Below, in pieces: positions 56,550-64,000 of a DNA stretch of 64,000 bases. The notes under the pieces were generated by a model. It saw nothing but the letters and a program-made list of their open reading frames with translations, searched no databases and was not told the DNA's origin. The stretch covers positions 496,001 to 560,000 of the forward strand of contig NZ_QPJM01000001.1 in NCBI RefSeq assembly GCF_003337575.1, given 5' to 3'. A program made the position numbers and the translations under genes. Origin of the DNA: Phyllobacterium bourgognense. GTDB lineage: Bacteria > Pseudomonadota > Alphaproteobacteria > Rhizobiales > Rhizobiaceae. Each line of letters opens with the position of its first letter. Position 1 is the first letter of the stretch.

Positions 56550-56597
56550 AGACCGCGATTGTATCGCTATTCGTGAAACAGAACTGGATCGATCTGC

Positions 56598-58070
56598 ATG
56601 TCCTTCGTTTTAAGCCGCGGCGTTGCGGCACTCGTCCTGGCCGGCGCGCTGACCCTCACGGCTGTTTCCTTCGTTCCAGCACGCGCAGATACTGTTCCGC
56701 CAACCGCGAAGGCGATCGAGACAACCAATAAAGATGACGTTTCGTCGTTCCATCTGGACAACGGACTCGAAGTCGTTGTGATTCCGGATCATCGCGCGCC
56801 TGTCGTCACCCACATGATGTGGTACCACGTCGGTTCAGCAGATGAAGAACCCGGCAAATCCGGTATCGCACATTTCTTTGAACACCTTATGTTCAAAGCC
56901 ACCAAGACCTATCCAGCTGGTGAATTTTCCCGCAAGGTCGCCGAGATTGGCGGGCAGGAAAACGCTTTTACCTCCTACGACTACACTGCATTCTATCAGC
57001 AGGTCGCGCCATCGGCTCTCGAAATGGTCATGACCTATGAGGCCGACCGTATGGAAAACCTCATTCTCAATGACGATGTGGTCAAGACCGAGCGCGATGT
57101 CGTGCTTGAGGAGCGCCGCTCGCGGACCGACAGCAACCCTTCAGCTCTGCTTGCGGAAGAGGTCAATGCAACGCTCTACCAGAACCATCCATACCGGATG
57201 CCGGTGATCGGCTGGCTGCACGAAATGCAGCAGTTAAATCTCAAGGACGCGCTGGCATTTTACGTCAAATATTATACCCCGAATAACGCTACGCTTGTCG
57301 TCTCGGGTGATGTCGATCTGGCTACGGTAGAGGCGCTTGCGGAAAAGACTTATGGCAAGGTTCCGCGCCGGGCAGAACCTGGAAAACGCGAGCGTCCGCA
57401 GGAGCCTGAGCAGAACACCAAGCGAACCGTATCCTTGGCTGATCCGCGGGTCTCGCAGCCGAGTTTCCAGAAGATGTGGCTTGCTCCTTCCTATACCAGT
57501 GCCAAACCCGGAGACGCCGAAGCCTTGGATCTCTTGAGCGAAATTTTGGGTGGATCCAACCGCAGTCGAATCTACCAGTCTCTGGTCATCAGTGACGGAA
57601 CTGCTGCAAGCGCCCGCGCGTACTATCAAGGCAGTTCGCTGGATACCGGCAGTTTCGGTGTCTACGGTTCGCCGCGCGGTACAGCAACCCTGACCGAAGT
57701 CGAAGCTGGTATTGACGCTCAGATCGCCAGAATCGTCAAGGATGGCGTAACGGAAGATGAACTTGAGAAGGCGCGCAATCGTTTCCTGAAAAGCGTGATT
57801 TTCGCCCGTGACAGCCAGGCCGGCATGGCGCGCATCTATGGCTCGACGCTCTCGACCGGACAAACCATTCAGGATATCCAGGAATGGCCGGACCGCATTC
57901 GTGCCGTGAAGGTTCAGGATATCCAGAGTGTGGCGCAGCGGTATCTTGTCGATAGCCGCTCGGTTACGAGCTATCTCATGCCGGAGGACGGCAAACCCGA
58001 TCAGAAATCGGACAACGAGCCCGCAGAAGCACAACAACCAGAAGCGCCTGCAGAAGGGGCCGTCCAATGA
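56598..58070 (+). CDS. M16 family zinc peptidase, active subunit
   Basis: 490 residues. A signal peptide is at about 1-30 ([20 protein letters not shown]). The M16 domain carries the inverted zinc motif HFFEH (HxxEH) in [13 protein letters not shown] and the downstream Glu in [12 protein letters not shown]. The second half is the M16_C domain, followed by an acidic Gln/Glu-rich tail. It is a periplasmic processing peptidase of the PqqF/insulinase class, with unknown substrates. The next gene starts 4 bp before its stop and encodes a paralogue without the zinc site, so a heterodimer is likely. Confidence 0.93.
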   Translation: MSFVLSRGVAALVLAGALTLTAVSFVPARADTVPPTAKAIETTNKDDVSSFHLDNGLEVVVIPDHRAPVVTHMMWYHVGSADEEPGKSGIAHFFEHLMFKATKTYPAGEFSRKVAEIGGQENAFTSYDYTAFYQQVAPSALEMVMTYEADRMENLILNDDVVKTERDVVLEERRSRTDSNPSALLAEEVNATLYQNHPYRMPVIGWLHEMQQLNLKDALAFYVKYYTPNNATLVVSGDVDLATVEALAEKTYGKVPRRAEPGKRERPQEPEQNTKRTVSLADPRVSQPSFQKMWLAPSYTSAKPGDAEALDLLSEILGGSNRSRIYQSLVISDGTAASARAYYQGSSLDTGSFGVYGSPRGTATLTEVEAGIDAQIARIVKDGVTEDELEKARNRFLKSVIFARDSQAGMARIYGSTLSTGQTIQDIQEWPDRIRAVKVQDIQSVAQRYLVDSRSVTSYLMPEDGKPDQKSDNEPAEAQQPEAPAEGAVQ

Positions 58071-59377
58071 CTGCGCCAATCATGAAGCGATTTGCCGCCC
58101 TGTTTTTCCTGATCTCCTTTTCGGTTGCCCCAAGCTATGCAGTCGAAATAAAAGAAGTTGTCTCGCCGAAAGGCATAAAGGCCTGGCTGGTGCAGGACGA
58201 TTTCGTCCCGCTGATTTCGATGCGCTTTTCGTTCAAAGGCGGATCGACACAGGATCCTAACGGCAAGGAAGGCCTTGCCAATTTGATGACGGGCCTCTTC
58301 GATGAAGGCGCCGGTGATCTCGATTCGGAAACGTTTCAGGAGAAGCTTGACGACGTCGGCGCCGAGATGGGTTTCAACGCTGACGATGACGATGTTACGG
58401 GATCCATTCGTATGCTCGCAGAGAAGCGGGATCAAGCCGTTGATCTTTTGACACTGGCGGTCAACAAGCCGCGTTTCGATCAAGCCCCGATCGACCGGAT
58501 TCGTCAGCAGATTATTGCGGGGATCAAGTCATCTGAACGCGATCCCAACACGATAGCCGGACGTAAATTCGCAGAAGTGCTTTATGGCGATCATCCCTAT
58601 GGGCGTCGTTCAGAAGGCACTGAAACGAGCCTGAATTCGATCACCCATAATGATCTGGCAACCTTTCACAAACGCAATTTCGCCCGCGATAATTTGATCG
58701 TTGCAGTGGTCGGTTCGATCAGTCCGGAAGAGTTAAGTCCGTTGCTTGACAAGGTTTTTGGCGACCTTCCGGAGAAAGCTGAACTGGAGACTATCAGCGA
58801 GGCCAAGCTTGCGTTTGGCCAGACCACGCGCGTCGACTACGCCCTGCCGCAGACATCGATCTCCATGGTTTATCCCGGTGTTCGCCGTCAGGATCCGGAT
58901 TTCTTTCCCGCCTATATCATGAACCATATTCTTGGCGGCGGCACGTTCTCTTCGCGCATTTACAACGAGGTGCGCGAAAAGCGCGGTCTTGCCTATTCGG
59001 CGGGCTCGAATCTCGTTACCCGCGATCATATGGCGGCGCTGATGGTGAACACGGCCACCCGGGCTGATCGCGCCAACGAAACCCTGCAGATCTTGAAGAC
59101 CGAGATCGCCAAAATGGCCAAGGACGGCCCGACTGAAGACGAACTCGTCGAGGCCAAGAAATACCTGGTCGGATCCTATGCCGTGAACAATCTCGACTCG
59201 TCGTCGGCTGTCGCCAGTACGCTTATTGGCTTGCAGGACGAAAATCTTGGCCGGGATTATATCGACAAGCGCGCCGAACTGATCAATGCTGTTACGCTCG
59301 ATCAGTTGAAAGCCGCGGCCAAAAAATTGCTTGAAACGGATCCGGCTATTCTCATCGTCGGATCGCCACAATCCTGA
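58067..59377 (+). CDS. M16 family protein, inactive partner
   Basis: 436 residues with an N-terminal signal ([18 protein letters not shown]). It has the M16 fold, but the zinc motif is lost: [13 protein letters not shown] replaces the HxxEH stretch. The C-terminal domain keeps the substrate-contact pattern ([21 protein letters not shown]). Paired active/inactive M16 subunits are known in alphaproteobacteria and resemble mitochondrial processing peptidase. The start overlaps the active subunit gene by 4 bp, which fixes equal expression. Confidence 0.92.
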   Translation: MTAPIMKRFAALFFLISFSVAPSYAVEIKEVVSPKGIKAWLVQDDFVPLISMRFSFKGGSTQDPNGKEGLANLMTGLFDEGAGDLDSETFQEKLDDVGAEMGFNADDDDVTGSIRMLAEKRDQAVDLLTLAVNKPRFDQAPIDRIRQQIIAGIKSSERDPNTIAGRKFAEVLYGDHPYGRRSEGTETSLNSITHNDLATFHKRNFARDNLIVAVVGSISPEELSPLLDKVFGDLPEKAELETISEAKLAFGQTTRVDYALPQTSISMVYPGVRRQDPDFFPAYIMNHILGGGTFSSRIYNEVREKRGLAYSAGSNLVTRDHMAALMVNTATRADRANETLQILKTEIAKMAKDGPTEDELVEAKKYLVGSYAVNNLDSSSAVASTLIGLQDENLGRDYIDKRAELINAVTLDQLKAAAKKLLETDPAILIVGSPQS

Positions 59378-59393
59378 GAAGGACGGGAGCGCC

Positions 59394-60296
59394 ATGATCG
59401 CTCGCGATCTACAAGAGATGCATGGATCAAATGGCGCGGGTAGCCCCGCCGACACGCCGACTTTCGCCATTGCATTCGGCGGCGGTGGGGCGAGGGGGCT
59501 CGCTCATATCAACGTCATCGAGGCCCTGGACGAGCTTGGCATCCGGCCAACGGCAATATCCGGTTCCTCCATCGGTGCGATCATGGGCGCGGGCATGGCG
59601 GCGGGCATGTCCGGCCGTGACATCCGCGAGTATGCGATCGCCACTTTATCGCGGCGTGCCGAAATTGCGGCACGCCTATGGCGTATGCGCCCTGCCAGTT
59701 TTGGCGAAATGCTGGGCGGTGGTATCCGCTTCAGCCAGTTCAACATTGAAAAGGTGCTCAAGAGTTTTCTTCCCGATTGCATTCCGGATACGTTCGAAGA
59801 ATTGACTATTCCACTGAGTGTAACCGCCACCGACTTTTACGGTCAAAGAGAGGTGCCGATCGCCGAGGGTGATCTCTACAGCGCCATCGCCGCGTCAGCA
59901 GCCATACCGGCAGTGTTCCGGCCCGTTCGTCGGAACGATTGTATTCTCATCGATGGCGGCATCTATAACCCTGTTCCGTTCGATCACCTGAAGGACAAGG
60001 CACAGTTTGTGATCGCTATCGATGTTGTTGGAGGACCGGAAGGCGATCTCGGCAAGTTTCCGTCGTCCATCGATGCGATGTTCGGCGCCAGTCAGCTGAT
60101 GATGCAGTCGATCATCGCGACACGCCTGCGTACCGATCCGCCGGCAATTTTCCTCCGCCCAAACGTCGCACGGTTCGGTGTTCTCGACTTTCTCCGCGTG
60201 GAGCAGGTATTGCGCGACTCGGCCGGCATCAAGGAAGAGTTGAAACGCGCGGTCGATGCCGCCATCACCTATGTGGTACATCGCGAGCTGGAGTGA
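59394..60296 (+). CDS. Patatin-like phospholipase
   Basis: 300 residues. Motifs of the patatin fold are complete: oxyanion loop GGGGARGLAH, nucleophile Ser in GSSIGAIMG (GxSxG), and Asp of the dyad in DGGIYNPVP. It hydrolyses acyl chains from phospholipids or neutral lipids. ATG 59394 follows GGACGGGAG. It is 16 bp after the M16 pair and probably in the same transcription unit. There is no signal peptide, so it acts in the cytoplasm or at the inner membrane. Confidence 0.92.
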   Translation: MIARDLQEMHGSNGAGSPADTPTFAIAFGGGGARGLAHINVIEALDELGIRPTAISGSSIGAIMGAGMAAGMSGRDIREYAIATLSRRAEIAARLWRMRPASFGEMLGGGIRFSQFNIEKVLKSFLPDCIPDTFEELTIPLSVTATDFYGQREVPIAEGDLYSAIAASAAIPAVFRPVRRNDCILIDGGIYNPVPFDHLKDKAQFVIAIDVVGGPEGDLGKFPSSIDAMFGASQLMMQSIIATRLRTDPPAIFLRPNVARFGVLDFLRVEQVLRDSAGIKEELKRAVDAAITYVVHRELE

Positions 60297-60508
60297 ATAC
60301 GCCTCCTCAGTCGGAGTGGCCTCGGCCTCGCTCTCCTCGTCGAGAGCCGTGCTGATCGGCGCCGCAATAATTGCCCCTGCGAGAAGTGCCCGTTCCTGAA
60401 AATAGAGGTTGCTGCTTTGCGAGAGCATATATTTGTGACCACGGCGGTGAGATTGTTGCGTTAGCTTGCCTTGATAGACCCCAATTTGCACCATATAGGA
60501 AGGAATAC

Positions 60509-60527
60509 ATCTGACTTTTGGTCAGAT
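60509..60527. promoter_or_regulatory. Perfect inverted repeat ATCTGAC-TTTTG-GTCAGAT upstream of pmbA
   Basis: A 7-5-7 palindrome, 41 bp before the pmbA start, with the look of a TetR-type operator. No TetR gene is nearby. The rest of the 272-bp gap (60297-60568) has nothing I can name. Confidence 0.5.
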
Positions 60528-60568
60528 AAGTCCTGCATCCTATCATGCAATCAACGTTAGAGACGAAA

Positions 60569-61912
60569 ATGACCGAGCCGGTAAATTCCCGCGAATTCGT
60601 AGACAATGCGGCGGCACTTGTAGAAGCTGCAAAGCGCGCTGGCGCCGATGCCGCCGACGCGGTTGTCGTACGTTCGCGCTCGACAGGCGTGACTGTTCGG
60701 CTCGGAAAAGTCGAATCAACGGAATCGTCGGAAAGTGACGAGTTTTCTCTGCGCGTATTCGTCGGACGCAAGGTTGCGAGCGTTTCGGCCAATGCCGGCG
60801 TTGATCCGAAAGTTTTGGCGGAACGTGCCGTCGCCATGGCCAAAGTTTCACCGGATGACGCATTTGAAGGGCTTGCTGCTCCGGAAAATCTCGTGCGCAA
60901 CATCCGCGACCTCGACCTGTACGATTCGACGGTGGTCGATGCTGCACAATTGACCGAGGCGGCGCTTGCCGCGGAAGAAGCCGCTCTTGCTGTCGAAGGC
61001 GTTACCAATTCCGGTGGCGGATCGGCGTCGGCGGGAATGGGTGGGCTTGTGCTTGTTACGTCTGGCGGCTTTGCCGGGCAGTACATGGGTTCGCGCTTTT
61101 CACGCTCGGTCAGTGCCATTGCCGGAAGCGGCACTGCCATGGAACGCGATTATGATTTTTCGTCGCGTATCTATTTCGAGGCTTTGGAAGATGCTGAAGC
61201 CATTGGTCGCTCCGCCGGCGAGCGGGCTGTCAAACGCCTTGGTGCACGCCAGGCAAAGACGGGCCGCGTCAACGTCGTCTTCGATCCGCGCGTAGCCCGT
61301 GGCATTGCCAGCCATATCGCCAGCGCGATCAATGGCGCATCGGTGGCGCGCAAGACCAGTTTTCTCAAGGATCGTATGGGGACGAAAATTCTTTCGGACG
61401 CGATCAATGTCACCGACGATCCATTGCGGGTCCGCGGCCCCTCCTCACGTCCGTTCGATGGTGAAGGGATGGAGGGCGTGCCGCTCAACATGATTGAGAA
61501 TGGTGTGCTCAGGCACTGGTTTCTGTCAACCTCGACCGCCAAGGAACTGGGCTTGACCACGAACGGGCGGGGTGTGCGTTCCGGCTCGACGGTGGTCCCA
61601 TCTTCGACCAACTTCGCTATAGAACCCGGAGATAAGACACCAGAAGAAATTATCCGCAGCGTCTGCACGGGCTTCTATGTTACCGAACTCTTCGGCCATG
61701 GCGTAGATATGGTTACTGGCGAATATAGCCGCGGTGCTTCGGGGTTCTGGATCGAGAATGGTGAACTTGCCTACCCGGTGAGCGAAGTCACCATCGCCTC
61801 CAACCTTAAAGAGATGTTTCTCAATCTCATTGCCGCCAACGATATCGATCGCAATTTCGGTGTTGCCAGCCCGACTCTCCTGATCGAAGGCATGACTCTT
61901 GCCGGCAAATAA
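60569..61912 (+). CDS. pmbA: PmbA/TldE family metalloprotease-like protein
   Basis: 447 residues, the normal TldE/PmbA length, from ATG 60569 (MTEPVNSREFVDNAA) after GAGACGAAA. ATG 60545 is an alternative. Family blocks: RSRSTGVTVRLGKVESTESS, VFDPRVARGIASHIASAING, ENGVLRHWFLSTSTAKELGL and TELFGHGVDMVTGEYSRGAS. TldE pairs with TldD to process peptides such as microcin B17 and CcdA. No tldD lies in the window. It is the first gene of a block that runs into lipid A/LPS genes. Confidence 0.93.
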   Translation: MTEPVNSREFVDNAAALVEAAKRAGADAADAVVVRSRSTGVTVRLGKVESTESSESDEFSLRVFVGRKVASVSANAGVDPKVLAERAVAMAKVSPDDAFEGLAAPENLVRNIRDLDLYDSTVVDAAQLTEAALAAEEAALAVEGVTNSGGGSASAGMGGLVLVTSGGFAGQYMGSRFSRSVSAIAGSGTAMERDYDFSSRIYFEALEDAEAIGRSAGERAVKRLGARQAKTGRVNVVFDPRVARGIASHIASAINGASVARKTSFLKDRMGTKILSDAINVTDDPLRVRGPSSRPFDGEGMEGVPLNMIENGVLRHWFLSTSTAKELGLTTNGRGVRSGSTVVPSSTNFAIEPGDKTPEEIIRSVCTGFYVTELFGHGVDMVTGEYSRGASGFWIENGELAYPVSEVTIASNLKEMFLNLIAANDIDRNFGVASPTLLIEGMTLAGK

Positions 61913-62708
61913 ACAAAACCGCGAAGATCTCGAACTGATACGAGAGGCTGCAGAGGGTGCGGGGCGAATAGCGCTCTCGTATTTTAAGCAAGCGCCGCAG
62001 ATCTGGATGAAGACAGGCAATTCGCCGGTCACAGAGGCAGACCTTGCTGCAGACAAGTATCTAAAGGACATGTTGCTGACGGCCCGGCCCGACTATGGCT
62101 GGATATCGGAAGAGACCCTCGATGAACGGGTAGTCTCACCGAGACAACGGTTCTTTGTGGTCGATCCGATCGATGGAACTCGAGCCTTTATCGAAGGGCA
62201 GGATGTCTGGTGTGTCAGCGTTGCCGTCATTGAAAATGGGCGGCCTGTCGCAGGTGTCCTCGACTGTCCTGCGCGCAACGAAATATTCACGGCAGTGCCA
62301 GGTTTCGGGGCGGTACAAAACGGCAGTGCTATTCGCGTCCAGGCCGAGAACCAACCATTCAAGGTAGCGGGTCCTGCTGCATTCTTGAAAAGACTGCCCG
62401 AGCGGTTCCTTGCTCCCATCGAACATGCTCCTTATGTGGCCTCGCTGGCTTATCGGATTGCCATGGTGGCGCGTGGCGATATTGCCGGGACTTTTGTGCG
62501 CCCCAATTCGCATGACTGGGATTTGGCTGCTGCGGACCTCATCCTTTCGGAGGCGGGTGGCAATGTCTTGACAGCGGATGGCAAGCCACTCACCTACGGC
62601 TTGCGCAATACCAGCACTGGCGATTATCGACATGAGGCGCTCGTTGCAGCCAGCGGTCTACTAATGGATAACATGTTGGCCGTTGTCGCCGAAACCGCCT
62701 TCGGATAA
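61899..62708 (+). CDS. Inositol monophosphatase family phosphatase (CysQ/HisN-like)
   Basis: 269 residues. Metal-binding motifs of the IMPase family: GWISEET, DPIDGTRAFIEG and HDWDLAAADLILSEAGG. It could be a histidinol-phosphate phosphatase, a 3'(2'),5'-bisphosphate nucleotidase or an inositol phosphatase, and the sequence does not decide. Start: TTG 61899 lies inside the end of pmbA, with GAAGG 8 bp upstream. No ATG occurs before the conserved region (WMKTGNSPVTEADLAAD). Confidence 0.88.
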   Translation: MPANKQNREDLELIREAAEGAGRIALSYFKQAPQIWMKTGNSPVTEADLAADKYLKDMLLTARPDYGWISEETLDERVVSPRQRFFVVDPIDGTRAFIEGQDVWCVSVAVIENGRPVAGVLDCPARNEIFTAVPGFGAVQNGSAIRVQAENQPFKVAGPAAFLKRLPERFLAPIEHAPYVASLAYRIAMVARGDIAGTFVRPNSHDWDLAAADLILSEAGGNVLTADGKPLTYGLRNTSTGDYRHEALVAASGLLMDNMLAVVAETAFG

Positions 62709-62748
62709 ACAGGCAATAACTTCAATTCGATCATTTGGATGGGCAACC

Positions 62749-62997
62749 ATGAGCGAAAACACATCAGATCAAAAGCAACTGCTTCATCTCGTCTTTGGTG
62801 GCGAGCTGAAGAAATTGGGCGGCGTTGAATTTCGCGATCTCGACAAGCTCGATATTGTCGGCATCTACCCAAATTTCGAAACCGCACAGCGCGCGTGGAA
62901 ATCCAAAGCACAGCAGACGGTCGATAATGCGCACATGCGCTATTTTATCGTGCACATGCATAAGTTGCTGGATCCAGTCACAGGCAAGGCGGACTGA
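62749..62997 (+). CDS. DUF4170 family small protein
   Basis: 82 residues. Conserved pattern: HLVFGGELKKLGGVEFRDLD, YPNFETAQRAWKSKAQQTVD and YFIVHMHKLLDP. The family is short, cytoplasmic and largely alphaproteobacterial, with unknown function. It usually lies near LPS core genes, as here. ATG 62749 follows GGATGGG. A longer in-frame start at 62683 would overlap the previous gene. Confidence 0.85.
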   Translation: MSENTSDQKQLLHLVFGGELKKLGGVEFRDLDKLDIVGIYPNFETAQRAWKSKAQQTVDNAHMRYFIVHMHKLLDPVTGKAD

Positions 62998-63024
62998 TCG
63001 CTGGTGCGGTCACGATCTATCGGC

Positions 63025-63798
63025 ATGAGTGAACACATCCCAGTGGCAACCAAGTCTCCCCGGCGAAAAAGCGGGATGCTGAAACGTTTTTGGCGAAGGG
63101 TGCGTGGTCCCTTGGCAAACTCGCCGATGGTCCGCTCGATGATCGCTTTTCTGATCACGCAGTTTTTCCGGCTGGTCAATGCTACCAACCCGAGGATTCC
63201 TGGTTCCTCCGATCTTGAGGAAATGAAGCGCGGCGGCGAGCCTTTCATTGCAGTTGCCTGGCACGGCCAGCACCTGATGGCGCCCTTCCTGATGCCGAGT
63301 GGTGTTCGCTTCGTTGCCATGTTCTCGAAAAGCAAGGACGCTGAGCTCAATGCACGTGTCGCTGAACGTTTTGGTGTCGAGATCGTACGTGGTTCCGGCG
63401 GAAGAGACCGGGCCAGGGGAACGGTAAAAGGTGGTGCGCGCGCCTTGCTCGCCTTGAAAAAAGCCCTCAAGGAAGGTAAGACCGCTGCCATGATTGCTGA
63501 TATCCCGCACGGGACGCCGCGTGAATCCGGAATTGGCGTCGTCCTTCTTGCCAAGCTGTCTGGCCGTCCAATTCTCCCGATTTGCTACCTGACGTCGAAA
63601 CGAAAAGTTTTGGAGAAGAGCTGGGACAAGACCACCATTCCCTTGCCCTTTGGCAGGTCGGGGCTGATTATTGGCGACCCTATATTCGTGCCGGAGGATG
63701 CCGACGATGCAGTGCTTGAAGCCAAACGTGTCGAATTGACCAACAGTTTGAATGCGAACACCGTTCGGGTGCATGATTTGGTGGATGGTAGAGTATGA
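63025..63798 (+). CDS. DUF374 lysophospholipid-acyltransferase-like protein
   Basis: 257 residues of the LPLAT family DUF374: FIAVAWHGQHLMAPFLMP with the HxxH-like element in the acyltransferase block, RGSGGRDRARGTVKGGARAL, and ADIPHGTPRESGIGVVLLAK. It probably acylates lipid A precursors or another glycolipid, since the next gene is waaA. Start ATG 63025 (MSEHIPVATK) was chosen. GTG 63004 is an alternative, and neither has a clear ribosome site. The waaA start overlaps its stop (ATGA). Confidence 0.85.
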   Translation: MSEHIPVATKSPRRKSGMLKRFWRRVRGPLANSPMVRSMIAFLITQFFRLVNATNPRIPGSSDLEEMKRGGEPFIAVAWHGQHLMAPFLMPSGVRFVAMFSKSKDAELNARVAERFGVEIVRGSGGRDRARGTVKGGARALLALKKALKEGKTAAMIADIPHGTPRESGIGVVLLAKLSGRPILPICYLTSKRKVLEKSWDKTTIPLPFGRSGLIIGDPIFVPEDADDAVLEAKRVELTNSLNANTVRVHDLVDGRV

Positions 63799-64000
63799 GT
63801 GAACGTTGGGCTCGATTTGTCCTGAGCACCTATCGATGGGTCGGTGCAGCAGCCTTCCCGATCGTTGGCGCCTACGTGGCTTTCCGCGCGAGCAAAGGCA
63901 AGGAAGAGCGCGGTCGTCATGGGGAGCGCTACGGCAATGCGAGCGTTGCCCGCCCTTCGGGTCCACTCATTTGGGTTCATGCGGCCAGTGTCGGCGAGAC
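63795..64000 (+). CDS. waaA: 3-deoxy-D-manno-octulosonic acid transferase (5' part)
   Basis: 68 codons are visible before the window ends. The start MSERWARFVLSTYRWVGAAA provides the short N-terminal anchor. The KdtA signature IWVHAASVGE follows. WaaA transfers Kdo from CMP-Kdo to lipid A in the inner membrane. It overlaps the DUF374 gene by 4 bp, forming the block pmbA - IMPase - DUF4170 - DUF374 - waaA. Confidence 0.9.
   Translation, partial: MSERWARFVLSTYRWVGAAAFPIVGAYVAFRASKGKEERGRHGERYGNASVARPSGPLIWVHAASVGE

Noticed and set aside
59895-60494. Minus-strand frame whose N-terminal part lies in the gap after the patatin gene
   Set aside because: The start is in intergenic DNA, but most of it is antisense to the patatin gene and no homology is visible.
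60307-61140. 277-codon minus-strand frame over the start of pmbA
   Set aside because: Low-complexity Ala/Ser/Arg-rich translation of the antisense strand of pmbA.

Overview
The window reads as chromosomal DNA of an alphaproteobacterium of the order Hyphomicrobiales (Rhizobiales), most like the Phyllobacteriaceae/Brucellaceae. Evidence: a PdhS-type cell-cycle kinase, a phasin, a tRNA-His that lacks G-1 and has A73, a long-form HisRS in a hisS-hisZ-hisG operon, DUF1127, DUF2585 and DUF4170 proteins, a plant/alphaproteobacterial-type GshA, and the block pmbA - inositol monophosphatase-like gene - DUF4170 - DUF374 - waaA. The species cannot be fixed from sequence alone. There is no prophage, plasmid, CRISPR array or complete insertion sequence. 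Most of it is ordinary core genome with a few accessory points.

Layout. 1-2963: 3'-truncated pdhS (minus) with a CtrA box upstream. 3159-4019: phasin with a TGC-rich operator and promoter, a terminator, and tRNA-His(GTG). 4058-5149: AbrB-family membrane protein. 5354-6113: an exact 400-bp-period direct repeat. Each unit carries a promoter, a stem-loop, an unpaired C/U-rich stretch and an intrinsic terminator, so it looks like a pair of about 93-nt small RNA genes. 6182-9343: two-component system plus an orphan solute-binding protein. 9503-15547: xseA, DUF2585 protein, a LysR regulator divergent from a DUF1127 gene, a repeat-containing DUF937 protein, purC. 15629-18870: SDR, a 269-bp MITE-like element touching the gshA stop codon, gshA, rsmE. 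18886-22866: Lrp regulator with divergent EamA exporter, a HxxPCxxC-type hypothetical, a glutamine amidotransferase, a small ORF and a PPP-type phosphatase.

22896-26938: glcDEF (glycolate oxidase). 27014-28647: L,D-transpeptidase and tag. 28745-32091: hisS-hisZ-hisG. 32205-33409: exported methionine sulfoxide reductases msrB and msrA behind a sequence resembling a sigma-F-type (ECF) promoter. 33474-37362: DoxX, fumC, SRPBCC, VOC, FMN reductase and divergent HxlR regulator. 37465-39465: groESL with a perfect CIRCE element and a strong promoter. 39712-41185: HxlR regulator divergent from a frameshifted zinc-type alcohol dehydrogenase. 41236-42545: zinc/cation efflux protein with a translationally coupled ArsR repressor and an operator-like repeat. 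42697-48704: HAD phosphatase, ribF, mipA, ileS.

48895-53611: lipoprotein, autotransporter and a closely following DUF4105 membrane protein. 53608-56549: tadA, an rluB with a very long basic tail, rsmD. 56598-60296: an M16 peptidase pair (one active, one lacking the zinc site) and a patatin phospholipase. 60569-64000: pmbA, an IMPase/CysQ-like phosphatase, DUF4170, DUF374 acyltransferase, and the start of waaA (cut by the window end).

The most interesting items are the duplicated small-RNA-like unit, the tRNA-His/HisRS pair with altered identity elements, the sigma-F-like promoter before an exported msrBA pair, the orphan binding protein in a sensor-kinase operon, and several perfect palindromes without an obvious regulator.
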